Made by a program: the position numbers and the translations under genes
Part shown: in pieces, positions 22,055 to 32,681 of the stretch
Layout of the letters: each line of letters begins with the position of its first letter
Numbering within the stretch: position 1 is the first letter of the stretch
Assembly: GCF_051622035.1 (NCBI RefSeq)
Contig: NC_135360.1
Coordinates: 13,630,001-13,694,000 of the forward strand
Direction of reading: 5' to 3'
Length of the DNA stretch: 64,000 nucleotides
Source of the DNA: Arctopsyche grandis
Taxonomy: Eukaryota; Arthropoda; Insecta; Trichoptera; Hydropsychidae
Notes under the pieces: model-generated
The model's database searches: none
The model's input: only the letters and a program-made list of their open reading frames with translations
What the model was told of the DNA's origin: nothing

Positions 22055-22491
22055 TGATCACTAAAGCCCGGATAACCAGGGTGCCGTTCATTGTTCAAAT
22101 GTTGTAAATGCATTGTTAAAGGTAATTGAACAATGAGCGGCGCGCTTTGGGTCCGTACTCTAGTGATCACTAGAGATCGGCGCGACCCAGTGCTATTTGG
22201 ACAAAAAATGGGTTCACCATTGTCTATACAGTGAAATACAAAGCTAGAGAGCAAAAAGAAAAGTTTGGCCATTGTAATAGACTCATTTTTTGTTCAAATA
22301 GCACTGGGTCGCGCCGAACCTTAGTGATCACTAGTGGTCGGACCCACAGCGCGCCGTTTATTGTTCAATTGTTGTAAAAGCTTTGTTAAAGGTTCGCCGA
22401 ACCTTTTTTTTGTACTCTAGCTTTGTAAATAAAGCCAAACCGCCCCGATTCCTGGAAAAAGCACGGTCTGTATCCGTAGTCTAGTGATCAC
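22055..22491. mobile_element. Complex fold-back element with TGATCAC ends
   Basis: Outer ends are inverted (TGATCACTAAAGCCCGG at the left, a related TGATCACTAGAC on the minus strand at the right). Inner arms at 22149-22213 and 22285-22345 are inverted copies sharing GCGCGACCCAGTGCTATTTG / CAAATAGCACTGGGTCGCGC. A further module, CCGTT.ATTGTTCAA with GTTGTAAA and TTGTTAAAGGT, is present near 22082 and again near 22353. No ORF. It resembles a fold-back or chimeric MITE. Confidence 0.65.
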
Positions 22492-22985
22492 AGCCCAGAA
22501 ACGTTGATGACAGAAATATCGAAGAATATTGAAATAGGATATCATCGGGTAGTTGAAGGTCTACAAGACAGAAGAATTAGTAAAGACTGAAATTCAGCAT
22601 TTCAAAGTCTACAGTTGATGCTGTCCGTACTGAAGAGCGCGCACGTGTGAACAACGTGTCACTTGGAGTCACGTTGACAGTCACGAGAGTGTAGGTCAGA
22701 GATGATTTCGAGTTACTTTTTGAGACGCAATTAAGATTTCCTATTCTCCGGAATCTAAATTTAAATTAATATCGTGTCTAAATACTATACATATGTATAC
22801 AATTTTTTTTTTTGTATTGCTTCACATATCGGGAAAATACTCCTAAACGTACACCAAGAATTTTTTATTTATTATAATTTCAAGTCGATTTAAAGGGGTC
22901 GTTTTTTATGACGAATATTGACAATACCTTCTGAATATGCATCCAATAAATTGACGTGTTGAAACCATACTCTTATTATTGAACA

Positions 22986-23080
22986 CTAGTGCTGTGCCCG
23001 TTTATATTTCAACGGGTGGGTTTGGAAAGGATTTGATACGTGAATTCGTAGTAACCGGTAAAAGTTTTATTCTAGAACAT
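22986..23080 (-). mobile_element. Helitron 3' terminus (family 1)
   Basis: On the minus strand a hairpin (CCCGTTGAAATATAAACGGG) is followed by CACAGCA and CTAG, then T, as Helitron ends require. It matches the ends at 26091 and 51099. The 5' end of this copy was not located. Confidence 0.6.
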
Positions 23081-23103
23081 GTATGTACATATGTATATAC
23101 TAT

Positions 23104-23338
23104 GGGTTCCATAACAACTGAACGCTATGAAGAATATTAAGAAGGTTAAACGAATGTTTTAAAATTTATTTCACTTGTATTACTTTCCTCTAGAAACTTT
23201 TTTGCGGGTTCAGTGGTAGGTAAGGAAGAAGCCTATGATTTAATTTCACGGAAATAAATTAAATCATGAAGAGTTCAGTTCGTGTTGTGCAATAGCTGTG
23301 CGTTCTCTTGCCAAGCGTTCAGTTATCCGGTTTCCCTT
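23104..23338. mobile_element. Probable MITE with ACTGAACGC inverted ends
   Basis: The left end GGGTTCCATAACAACTGAAC is inverted relative to GCGTTCAGTTATCCGGTTTC at the right. A small internal hairpin (ATTTAATTTC..GAAATAAATT) lies near 23248. The target duplication is unclear. Confidence 0.45.
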
Positions 23339-24326
23339 ATTATGGGGGTGGCACGTTATTTACTCCATACTTCGGTAAAAAAATATCAGTTAAACCTATT
23401 TTTCTTGAGCATTTCGATATACTTTTTATATATCACTACAAATGTATGACTGCAAATCTTTATTAAAAGCATTACTTTTTCATTTGAATGTAATTTATGA
23501 AGTTTTGTCTGACTTTAATATAATATTTACATAGCAAGTTCATCACAACTTACATATATGTACGTTAAAACTCTAGAGAACAATTAAAATCATTGCTGTT
23601 ACTTTTATTAAAATACAAGGGTGTGCCATGGTCTGTCACTGAGAGTTGGCACGTTCTCGTACTCACACAGAAGCGCGCGAAAGGGACAGAAGTAACAGAC
23701 CTATCGTATCATTATAATGATCTGCGAACAAAAATGTTGTATAAGAAAGGGTGGTAACTAGGGAGTTCATTACCGATTTTCTGGTAAATGCTCGATGATT
23801 TATTGGTAAAGTTTTTACCGGTAAATTAACAACACATATTCGATGTTTTTTATCACATTCTTCTCCGATATTTTGTATTCTGGCAACACTCTGGTTTGAC
23901 CCAGTGCCACCACCACACAGATCGGCGGGCGGGAGCTTCTTTAAGTAACGAACATAACATTGATTGTTCCTATAAAGCAGTGGTTCTTAACCGGGGGTGT
24001 GAGAAGGCATATCAAGGGGTGCGGTAGGGGTTTCTAACAATATAAATTTAGTTTTGTGATATTTGAAAACTATTTAAATATTCGATGACATCGGCCAATT
24101 TTTTTCGTGACGAAAGCGCTTGGGTAGCTATAACTAAAATAATATAATTTATGGCAGGATATCGCGTCAAGCTCTCTCCTCATTTCTCTATATAATAACG
24201 ACAGTTTTCTCAGAATTTGGACACCGTCGTCTCCACTGGTATACTACTTATAATTGTTTTTGCGATAGTGGCAGATAGCAAAAAAACTATAGATATATAG
24301 ATAGCAAAAAACTTTTTGAGACTAGC

Positions 24327-24556
24327 ATGTGTACCAGTGGTGGCTCGTCTATATGGGCTGCGGGGCTGCAGACCTCCCAATATAGTACAAATGCATGCTG
24401 TTTTGCCATCCATATAGGCTGCAGGGCTGCAGCCTCCCAGTATAGACATATACATGCTATTTTTGCCTGCATTTGATCACCGGTATTATACTACAGCCCG
24501 ATTAATCTCTGCAGTCCCCCCTCTATGAATTCTCACGAACCGCCGCTGATGTGTAC
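24327..24556. mobile_element. hAT MITE nested in the larger hAT
   Basis: The element is 24335-24548 (214 bp). The flanking octamer ATGTGTAC is identical on both sides. Ends are inverted with mismatches (CAGTGGTGGCTCGT and CAGCGGCGGTTCGT). The interior is a direct duplication of about 60 bp, each unit containing GGCTGC..GGCTGCAG..CTCCCA.TATAG. Confidence 0.92.
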
Positions 24557-25039
24557 ACACACGAAAGTTGGATTGCAAACGTTATCTACCAGTTTAAAGC
24601 AGACACAAATACATACTTGATTGATTCAGTGATTAAAGCCCGAATAGGATATAATGATTACACAAACGCAAGAATTTACGTTCTTTCAAATTATTATTTA
24701 ATTGACCGTAGTAAACCCCGCCATGTCAAAAAAAACGTCATAGAAAGACGATTATGTTATACGTTACGGATTCACAAAGTACAACAGAAAAATATGGTAC
24801 ACAACGACCTCAATGCATCTTATGTTCCAAGATATTTTCAAACTCCAATCTTGGTTGGACCGTCAAAGTTGTTAGAAAATTTTAATAATGTGCATGGTTG
24901 TAAAGGTGCAGGTCATAGTCTGAACATCTTCAAAGTCAAAGAAGGCGCAACAATTCTAAAGCCCATGTTAAAAGCGTCATATCAAGTGGCATATCTGTGC
25001 GCTAAGAAAAAAAAGCTTGCAATTAATGTATTTTTCTAA
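24551..25039 (+). pseudogene. hAT transposase remnant inside the deleted element
   Basis: A 162-residue frame whose first codons come from the nested MITE junction. Near its end it reads LKASYQVAYLCAKKKKLAI, matching the KASY.VA..IAK.KKP block in the N-terminal part of ZBED5/SCAND3-type hAT transposases. The rest is degraded and the catalytic core is missing, so this is not a functional gene. Confidence 0.65.
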
Positions 25040-25379
25040 ATTAAAGATTCCAAAACTAATTTTACAAGGGGGTTCGGCTCACTGAAAAGGTTAAGAACCA
25101 CTGCTATAATGGAACGACGAGCAACGTTTATGGTATGATATGGAACCAATTTGCAATGTGGTATTTTAAATACAACTAATAAACACACAATAGTGAAAAT
25201 AATAGTAGAAGACTAGAGGTTATATATTGGATTTACAATGAAGATGCAGTAAATCAGTTTCAGATTCCGATAATGATATTGGAGTAGTTCCATTGATTCC
25301 TACGATTGCATAAAAGAAAGGCATCAGCCAGAAATAAATCTGAAGTCAGTTTGAGAAAGAAACTTCCCCAGAAAACAGA

Positions 25380-25533
25380 TGAGAAATGAAATGACTTTTT
25401 TACAATGAAGAAAAATAAGAGGGAATGAGGGAGATATTTTAAAATGGCTTTTGATTATCTGGTGACAATTCAACCACCAAACGTTGAATCAGAAAGAGCC
25501 TTATCAATAGCCTTCTTAAACGATAAATAAAAA
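25380..25533 (+). pseudogene. Second hAT transposase C-terminal relic
   Basis: The plus-strand frame reads FDYLVTIQPPNVESERALSI and AFLNDK, then a stop. The P..V.SERALS core is the hAT dimerisation motif containing the catalytic Glu. It lies outside the right end of the 23978-25103 element and belongs to a different insertion. Confidence 0.6.
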
Positions 25534-26089
25534 ATAAATATTTTTTAGTCCTTTACAAAATATTAATTTATAAGTAAGCATTACCATTCGTATCTTTTTT
25601 GTGCAATATATCTTATAGACATAATAAATCATGTTTATTACCGTTTAGTTAAATATACTTGTTAAGCGTTGCGGAAGGCAAGCACCAACTTCGAAATGTA
25701 TTGTCTATTCCAGGGGCATCGGAACTATTTTTGGCTTCTACTCCAAAATTTACAATAGATTCATAACTAGAATTATTTTTCTCAGATTATATTCATCCAC
25801 TGTAGGAAGACATTAGGATTATACAAAAAAATATCATTTAAATTCTTAATAGTTCATTGATGTATAGGTAGTACAACCGCTTTGAGCGTTTATTACCCCC
25901 AATATTTTTATTTATACTCACTGAGAAAATTTTCCCTAATTCCGAGGCCCTGATCTATTCATATAAAATTTGAATCGCGTCACATCATTCTTTCGTGGCC
26001 TCAACGTAACTTAATTCTACATCTTCATTTACAGCGTGTAACTCGAATTTGTACATATGTATATCTGTGCACTTGATGTTTATACATTT
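25534..26089. other. Non-coding spacer
   Basis: AT-rich DNA with no element ends or coding signal recognised. Confidence 0.35.
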
Positions 26090-26261
26090 ACTAGTGTTGG
26101 ACCCGTTGATTTCAACGGGTGGTTTCGAAAAGGAATTGAAACTCGAATAAAAATAAAGTTAAAGATATTGAATCGACTGGTTTCGGAAAGAAATTGATAC
26201 ACGAATTACGAATGACAAATTACGAAGTGATTACGAATTACGAATTACATTTTGTGCATCG

Positions 26262-26530
26262 CCGACGCCTCCGGCGGCCGCACCGCACCCAGCGCCCCCG
26301 ATGCCTCCAGCACCCCGGGGGCTTCGCCCCCAGCGTCGCCGACGCCTCCGGCGCCCCCAGCGCCCCCGATGCCTCCGGCACCCCGGGGGCTTCGCCCCCA
26401 GCGCTCTCAATGCCTTCGGCACCCCGGGGGCTTCGCCCCCAGCGCCCCCGATGCCTCCAGCACCCCGGGGGCTTCGGCCCCAGCGCCTCCGGCGCCCCCA
26501 GCGCCCCCGATGCCTTCGGCACCCCGGGGC
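26262..26530 (+). repeat. GC-rich minisatellite, 41-bp core unit
   Basis: Tandem units of the form GCCTCCAGCACCCCGGGGGC plus TTCGCCCCCAGCGCCCCCGA start at about 26302, 26371, 26412, 26453 and 26512. The regular spacing is 41 bp; longer intervals contain extra GCCCCCAGC sub-units. Every frame on both strands is open, but this reflects composition and not a gene. Confidence 0.9.
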
Positions 26531-26625
26531 CTGAAAAAACTGGGAAACTGAAAAAATGAAAAAACTGAAAAAATGAAAAACGGAAAAAATGAAAAAACTG
26601 AAAAAATGAAAAATATGAAAAAAAA
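26530..26625 (+). repeat. A-rich tandem repeat
   Basis: Repeats of a CTGAAAAAATGAAAAAA-type unit of about 18 bp follow the GC-rich block inside the Helitron. Confidence 0.85.
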
Positions 26626-26722
26626 ATTTGTTCCCCATACTGGTTGATTCATTATGTTCGGCGAGAGTTAGGACACACACACACACCCACACACACACAG
26701 ATTACCGTCTTTATATATATGA

Positions 26723-27265
26723 TATATATGATATGTGTAGATGGGTCGCATCTACGCGTTCAACGAACGAACATTACTACTGATTCATGTGCCGAACACT
26801 GCTCGGGCGAATATTCCTAGTCCGAATATGTAACCCAAAATTAAAGAAGTCTGTCTTCACTTCGGACTAAAGTTGTGCTTTTTTGGGTTATGGGAAACTT
26901 AGTGTTTTTAACCTGCTTGATTGTAGCTTTTCCTTATAATGTTTTTGAAATATTGCAATAGTTTTTGCCGCAGATAGGAGAAGGTTGATTTTACATAATA
27001 GGTCACTTTCCCATCTGTAGTTGTTCATTGATGATACCAAAACGAACATAGGTTGATAGATATCCACCATTATATATGAACAAACACTGATGCTAATACT
27101 GTCACACATTAAATTGGACGCGCTTGAGGACTGAAAATGTTTACTTCAATATTTGACGTTTTTCAATATTTATAGGAAATAAATATTATAGCCCGCTTTA
27201 AATTTCACAGAATTCGACCCTTAAACGCCAAAGAATACGGTTTATATATAGTCTCCCCCAACATA
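26723..27265. other. Non-coding spacer
   Basis: Nothing recognisable. There is a weak inverted pair GTCCGAATATG / TTCGGACT near 26820-26865. Confidence 0.3.
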
Positions 27266-27403
27266 TTAAGCCGCATACAGACCGGCCCAGCGAAGGCCAA
27301 CTAAACCGGATTCATATCCCAACGATCGTTTGATATACCAGCAAATGTTCATGGACTTATCTCCGAACGTCAACGAACGTGGACCGGTCTGTACGCAGCT
27401 TTA
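27266..27403. mobile_element. PIF/Harbinger-like MITE
   Basis: The element is 27269-27400 (132 bp). TTA occurs at both flanks, the 3-bp duplication of PIF/Harbinger elements. Ends are inverted: AGCCGCATACAGACCGGCCC versus AGCTGCGTACAGACCGGTCC on the minus strand. No coding capacity. Confidence 0.8.
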
Positions 27404-27448
27404 GAGATAGGTCGTGAAGTCTAACAAAAAATAAAATATCGTACAAAA

Positions 27449-27562
27449 CTCTTGAACACTGTTTCTCAAATATTTTATGTCACGGAACACTCGACCATCC
27501 AAAAATTTTCACGGAAAACTTCCACATATATGCGGAACAGTTTGAGTAATCCTGCTCTAGAA
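27449..27562. mobile_element. Small hAT-like MITE
   Basis: The element is 27457-27554 (98 bp). It is flanked by CTCTTGAA and CTCTAGAA (7 of 8 match). Ends are CACTGTTTCTCAAA and, on the minus strand, CAGGATTACTCAAA. Confidence 0.6.
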
Positions 27563-27897
27563 CATAACGAATATTACATATTATTATCAGATATAGGCTG
27601 CACGTGGGGGGCACCCATTAAGGCAATCCCACATAAAAATACACAACAAAGAACAAGCAATAAAAAACGTTGTAAAAAAGGTTTTTCTATTATCTAAGGC
27701 TAAAAATCAGTGAAGACCGTCAGTTACCGCAAATCTATATGCAATACAAAAAACGTCCTCACCAAAACTGGCGTGTATGTATTCACTAACACAGAGTATC
27801 GCAACCCTCACACGCGATCTCGCTCGCACGCGTTAGATCTATATAGTGCTATACGCTTCTAGTGTGCCGCGGCTACACACGTTGCGATTCTCTGCAC

Positions 27898-28360
27898 TAA
27901 CAGAGTGTACTCACCAAGCTACTGCGATATTTCAATGCGAAAGCTGGTTTCCGCAAACCTATATTAGTAACAGTAACAGTATCACCCGTATCCAGCTCCC
28001 ATATTTTGGGATATCCTATATCCCAGCCTTTGGGCCGGGCCGCACCGTGCGACTTGCGATCGACTTGGTTGAGGGCGACCAGACCAATGCATGCAGGTAG
28101 ATGGGACATGCTACACCCGTCAACTTTTTGTCGCACACATTTCCATACATTTTTTCGTGTCGCGCAACTAGTCGGCCGACAAAGTTGCACGGTGCAGCCC
28201 GGCCCTCTGAGTTCGTCCAAATACCGCTACACGAGCGAATCCTCCGCCCCTGTATTCACCAAGTTGCATCCGCACCCGAGTCCATTAAGTTGGAGAAGAG
28301 TTACAGCAACAGGGTGTACTCACCAAATTACTGCAACAGTTTCAAGAAAGCTGAGTGGCA
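27898..28360 (+). repeat. Diverged direct repeat flanking a MITE
   Basis: The phrase GTGTACTCACCAA..TACTGC, followed by TTTCAA and GAAAGCTG, occurs near 27905-27950 and again near 28312-28355. The two copies bracket the MITE at 28029-28208. Confidence 0.5.
28029..28208. mobile_element. MITE with GGGCCGGGC inverted ends
   Basis: Ends are inverted: GGGCCGGGCCGCACCGTGCG at the left and GGGCCGGGCTGCACCGTGCA on the minus strand at the right. About 180 bp with no ORF of interest. The target duplication and superfamily are undetermined. Confidence 0.75.
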
Positions 28361-29699
28361 TACAAAAACAGATATTTTCAACCCATGAAATGTATACCCA
28401 CTTTAAGAAATATAAATACAACCAAAAACAAATTTTGCAAATATCACACACGCGACTTGTACATACACAACAGCTTTGTAAGCCCACTTAAAAGGTCAAT
28501 GAATTCGACTAATAAAGCTTTTAACCCCCCCCCCCCCCCCCGAATACAGTCTGAGAGACCCTTTCGTTCAAGACGGTTGTCCAGCAATATATGTTGCGCT
28601 AGAACAACCCAACTTTAAAAAAAACACAATTTACCTGCATTACAAAACAAGCACAGCGCATAATAAATAAATAATAAAAAAAGGAAAATAAAATATTTGA
28701 GGACGCGTAACATTCATACATACATACTTTATACGCGGGCGTACATAAACGTATACACATGCATACATACGAAATCACGCCACACCCGCCCACGTACCCA
28801 CCCACTTACTCATTAGTTCCTCCGAGATCAACCGTTTGCTGAATAAGAATTTCTAGGGGAACATAGGTTCCCAAAACACACTGCAAACCTTAGGATAGTC
28901 CTAAACGAAACTATTACCCACTAAATCCTCGTGATGCAAGGGGCCAATGAAAGCACCCCTGACGCCGTCTAGCATAACACAATAGCTGTAATATAGGTCT
29001 CTGATTAATAAATCGTAGATGTTTTGTCTTAATAACTCGCGAGCTAAGAATAAATTGGTAAAATTACATTTTTTTTAAATTGTAGTTTAATTCTAGTATT
29101 CAATTACCAAACGTCCCTGTCGGTATCCTAACAATTATGGAAGCCATATTGTAGCAATGCTGAACCATTACACAAAACTAGATTGGGACCGTGGCTTCCC
29201 TTTATCACCCCCCTCCCCACCCCCTTCTTAATAAATACCTCACAAACCTAACTCGTTTTTTTTTCTGGTATATATAGATTTTTTTCTATGTCTTTTCGAT
29301 ATGCCTAATACCATTTACAAGTACATTCAGGGGTTCCCATAAGCCCGCGGCCGCTTTTTGTTTAGCCCCCATGGAAATCTCAAATCCTAATACTCGTTCT
29401 CGAAGTTAGCCTCAATCTGTGACGAAAACTTCGTGCACAAAAAGATGAGTCTGTAGGAACAGTGCGGTTTCGTGTGAGAGAAGGATGCGCACTGCCTGCA
29501 CGCCTTGTCGCTACTCGGCCAACGTAAACAGGTCCAATATTCTACAGAAATAATAAATGGTAAACATACTCCAGTAAACTTCGAAAATATCTAAAAAAAC
29601 GTAGAATCAGGCCCGGCTCGGTTTTCCTAGTTCTTAAAATACATATACATACATATCTAATGGCTCAAGTCCTAAAAAATTTGGAGACCCCTAAAATAA
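28209..29699. other. Non-coding spacer with homopolymer
   Basis: No supportable gene. It contains a 17-base C run (28525-28541). Short stretches of mixed composition do not resemble a known family. Confidence 0.35.
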
Positions 29700-30191
29700 T
29701 GTTGACTTCACCAACCAATCCGCCAAATAGACTGTCGAATCCCTGTAGAAGCTGTGGCATTCTTATATATTGCAACTAACAGTCCCGCATAGGGTTCCGG
29801 CACTCCCTGTGTTTGTAGAGCGTTAAATACTGCATTATGACTAACTGTCTTTCTCATAATCGACGAAACCTAGGCACAATGGCCGTTGATATTATTTGGC
29901 GCACTCGATTAGTTCGCGGACTACTTGGAGATGGTCCATTGTGCTGAAATTTGTTATAGACCCTGCCTGTTCTATAGGTTGGTTTTCATCGAGAATAGCC
30001 TTTCAACCTTTCTGTAATAATGTTTGTGAAAAGCTTATAAACCGCTGAAAGTAGACTAATGGATCGGTAGTTCTTGATGTCGCTTCTATCTCCTTTTTTG
30101 TGGATTAAAATTATCGTCGCGTTGTTATATTCTTCTGGTATGGTTTGGTTTTGGATGCATTTGCTGAAAAGCCTAGCTAAGATTTTATTTC

Positions 30192-30206
30192 GGGGGGGGG
30201 GGGGGG
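30192..30206 (+). repeat. Poly-G run
   Basis: Fifteen consecutive G within the degraded LINE. Length may be uncertain for sequencing reasons. Confidence 0.9.
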
Positions 30207-30863
30207 AACCTCCATATTTAAGATAATCAATGGGAATATTATCCTCCCCCTCTTTGTAGTTTTTAGCGCGGCCTCCACTTCGCTATGCAGTACTGCAGCT
30301 ACCCTGTGGCCGTGTGTCGTTTTTGGAGCGGAAATTTGTCCATCCTTTTTCGTGTATAGCTTACAATAAAACGTATATCTATGATTTCTTCTCTATTTCT
30401 AATTATTTCTCCTCTCTGATCTGACTGCGATCATCTGATTTTTGCCTAAGAAAAGATCCTGTTTGCACTTTTTCAGGCTACGGTTGTTCTTAATAGTGTC
30501 GATTAGTTTCTTTTTAAAATCCCTGACATCCCTCGCTATTCTTTTTTAATTTTCTAAGTTCCTCTTAATGCTTAATTAAGTTTCTTGTTTCCGCTGAAAT
30601 TTTGCTTAACTTAATCTGTTTCCACCCAATTTCTTACCTGTTGAGTTTAGAACCGAGCTAATAATAGTGTTCAATTCTTCGATGTCTGCTTCTGGATTTA
30701 GTTTCGCGTATTCATTTCCAAGTTCGATTTCGAATTCCTTTTTGCTAGACCTTAGTTGAGCAAAATACTGCATCCTTTTATTCATTTTCTACGTTCGCAT
30801 TTTGTATTAATCGCCATCTTGGCCATGACTTGGCCATGGCCATCTTGGCCATGACTTGGACAT

Positions 30864-30916
30864 GAGTAGTTATTGGCAGCAACCAACATATGGTTGGTTG
30901 CTGCCAATAACTACTC
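30864..30916. repeat. 53-bp near-perfect hairpin
   Basis: GAGTAGTTATTGGCAGCAAC with CAAC is followed by ATATG and then the exact reverse complement, giving 24-bp arms. It interrupts the LINE relic and is preceded by a short TGGCCATGACTTGG duplication. Confidence 0.9.
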
Positions 30917-30993
30917 AAAATACTAACGTCTTTAACTGGGGGCAGGATATTTGTTAGGATAAAATCGATTTTATTCCTATCTCCGTTGGGACT

Positions 30994-32681
30994 TTCCCAA
31001 GCAGGCCCGCGCTTACCATATGTACAAATGTGTGCAACGCACACAGGCGGCCGAAATATAAAGGCGACTGAAAGAAACGAGAGTCGAAAAAATTATATCC
31101 CTTAAAAAATACGAAACATGACATTGTATGTTTTAAAATGCATTTAGGTTGTCTTGTTGTATGCTTGTGGATTGCTGTTGCAAATTACAACTTGAAACAC
31201 ACTCGAACTATAATTCGGGGAAATAACGGGATATCATGTATAACTTCGGTCCGCATAGAGTTAGGTCTTTGCGACTGCCAGATGTATTTCTTCAACGATG
31301 TTGAATATTTGTTGGTCATCGAAAGAGGAATTTTTTTTTTACATTTTATACCAGGAAGGCCTTACAGGTAAACCCCAATGCGCCTTCCTGGCCAATTACA
31401 AACAACGCAGCATTTTTATTACACAAGACACTGAAAACTCGTAATTAAGGAGACATTTTATTGTACATTAATCAGACTCAAATAGTGGTGACATAGTGGT
31501 AGGAAGGTTTTTAGCCAATTTAATCGCGAACCGTTTCAACAATGAAATCAGAGAAATTGGCAAAGTCTGATAGGAAACGATCGACCTGGAGTCACAAATA
31601 TCCAGGTCTGACCAGCAGCACTACAGATATACTCAGAAAAATTATTTTTCAATCGAGGTCAGCTCATGGGATTGAACCCGGCGCCTCTCAGTGTTTGGCA
31701 GAAGCTTAACGACTGAGCTATGCTGCTGGCTATGTCCTAGATGTGGGATTGGGAGTAAAAACACTAGATTTTCATGAATGAAATAGTAATGCTTTGGCAA
31801 CAAGGCGGTTGCCAAGAGAGCTGGATCCGTGGGGCGCCCTACGCACCCTCGCCTATTTTTTTTATTATTATTAAATTATCAAAAACTATTAAAGATTGAC
31901 CAGCGGTCAAGACCGGTCATTAAATTTAAGCATATTAACAATATAATATTAATTAGTGAATAAAATAAAGTTTGGTAGCGAAATACCAGACTTTAACACC
32001 AAAACAGGAAAAATTCGACTTAAGATTTATTTACATTAGTTTAGTATATGTTAAGAAGCTAATAACACTGTTCGACACGAAAAATGTTTCAGAGACGAGA
32101 TATGACTTTTCTTATAGATCTATGCCCAGTGAACACGAATCTGGTAATAAAAAGTGTTGATTGGCTCGAGATTCGGAGATATATGTGTTTTTTAAATCGC
32201 GCGATTTTTCTATATCTTGGTGTTGTTTGGTCGATTTCTCAAAATCTGTTAATTTTCTGTTCAAAATGAATATTGGAATCTACAGTCGGGTATTTTATCT
32301 TTCATTTGTAGTACTTTTCAGCTTTCAAATCTCTCTAAGTAGTCGTCCAGTTAAAATCAAAAGTCAAAATTACGTATTTTCACTTGGGATTTTTTCCCAC
32401 TGTTAATACTATATTATATTGAGTATTTTCTATTGAAACATGTTTATTAGGATAGTGTTCTGACCACACTATTTTTTGTTTTCGTTTAAAAGGGTTAACT
32501 GGAAGTGTGCTGAACTTTAAATCGGTAAAATTGCGAGCAAAAAGCTCGTACTAGTGTTTACTCGTATTGCACTTAATGTTTTTATTAATATGATTTATAC
32601 AAATGCTGATAAAATTAAAGAGCGGCCGATTTAAGTTTGCACACAGGCGGCTGAACCCTAAGGCGCGGGCCTGCTCCCAAG
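30994..32681. mobile_element. hAT-like element inserted in the LINE relic
   Basis: The element is 31002-32673 (1672 bp). It is flanked by TTCCCAAG and CTCCCAAG (7 of 8 identical). Ends are inverted: CAGGCCCGCGCTTA and CAGGCCCGCGCCTT, with a second shared block ACACAGGCGGC further in. Removing it rejoins the LINE endonuclease exactly at the W.SPNG motif. No transposase motif remains inside, and a SINE is nested in it. Confidence 0.85.
31329..31730 (-). mobile_element. tRNA-derived SINE, copy 1
   Basis: On the minus strand the head reads CATAGCTCAGTCGTTAAGC (box A-like) and GGGTTCAATCCC (box B). The body contains CAGACCTGGATATTTGTGAC and TTTGCCAATTT. The tail reads AGGCGCATTGGGGTTTACCT, then GGCCTTCCTGGTATAAA, then poly-A. 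The body and tail match the copy at 63243-63660. It is nested inside the hAT at 31002-32673. Confidence 0.88.

Larger units (their letters stand above)
23970..25111 (+). mobile_element. Internally deleted hAT element, with a nested hAT MITE
   Basis: The element is 23978-25103 (1126 bp). Perfect 15-bp inverted ends CAGTGGTTCTTAACC / GGTTAAGAACCACTG are flanked by CTATAAAG and CTATAATG (7 of 8 identical), the hAT 8-bp duplication. A second element (24335-24548) has jumped into it. A plus-strand frame at 24551-25039 preserves a short piece of transposase. Confidence 0.93.
26091..26722 (-). mobile_element. Non-autonomous Helitron (family 1) carrying a GC-rich minisatellite
   Basis: Read on the minus strand, the element begins TCATATATATAAAGACGG after an A (26722) and ends with the hairpin ACCCGTTGAAATCAACGGGT, then CCAACA and CTAG before a T (26091). 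TC at the 5' end, CTAG at the 3' end, a hairpin about 6-11 bp from the end and insertion between A and T are the Helitron rules. No Rep/helicase gene is present. The 632-bp body carries a CA tract, an A-rich tandem and a GC-rich minisatellite. Confidence 0.82.

Noticed and set aside
26231-26698. Overlapping open frames on both strands with Gly/Ala/Pro-rich products
   Set aside because: They arise from the GC-rich minisatellite inside the Helitron; all frames are open together and no protein domain is present.
28006-28491. 161-codon open frame
   Set aside because: Spans a MITE and its flanks; no family resemblance and no splice context.
28525-28541. Long C run as a functional element
   Set aside because: An isolated homopolymer; could be microsatellite or assembly noise.
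31660-31730. Possible tRNA gene from box A and box B motifs
   Set aside because: The tRNA-like part is continuous with a SINE body and tail found in a second copy at 63243, so it is a SINE head.
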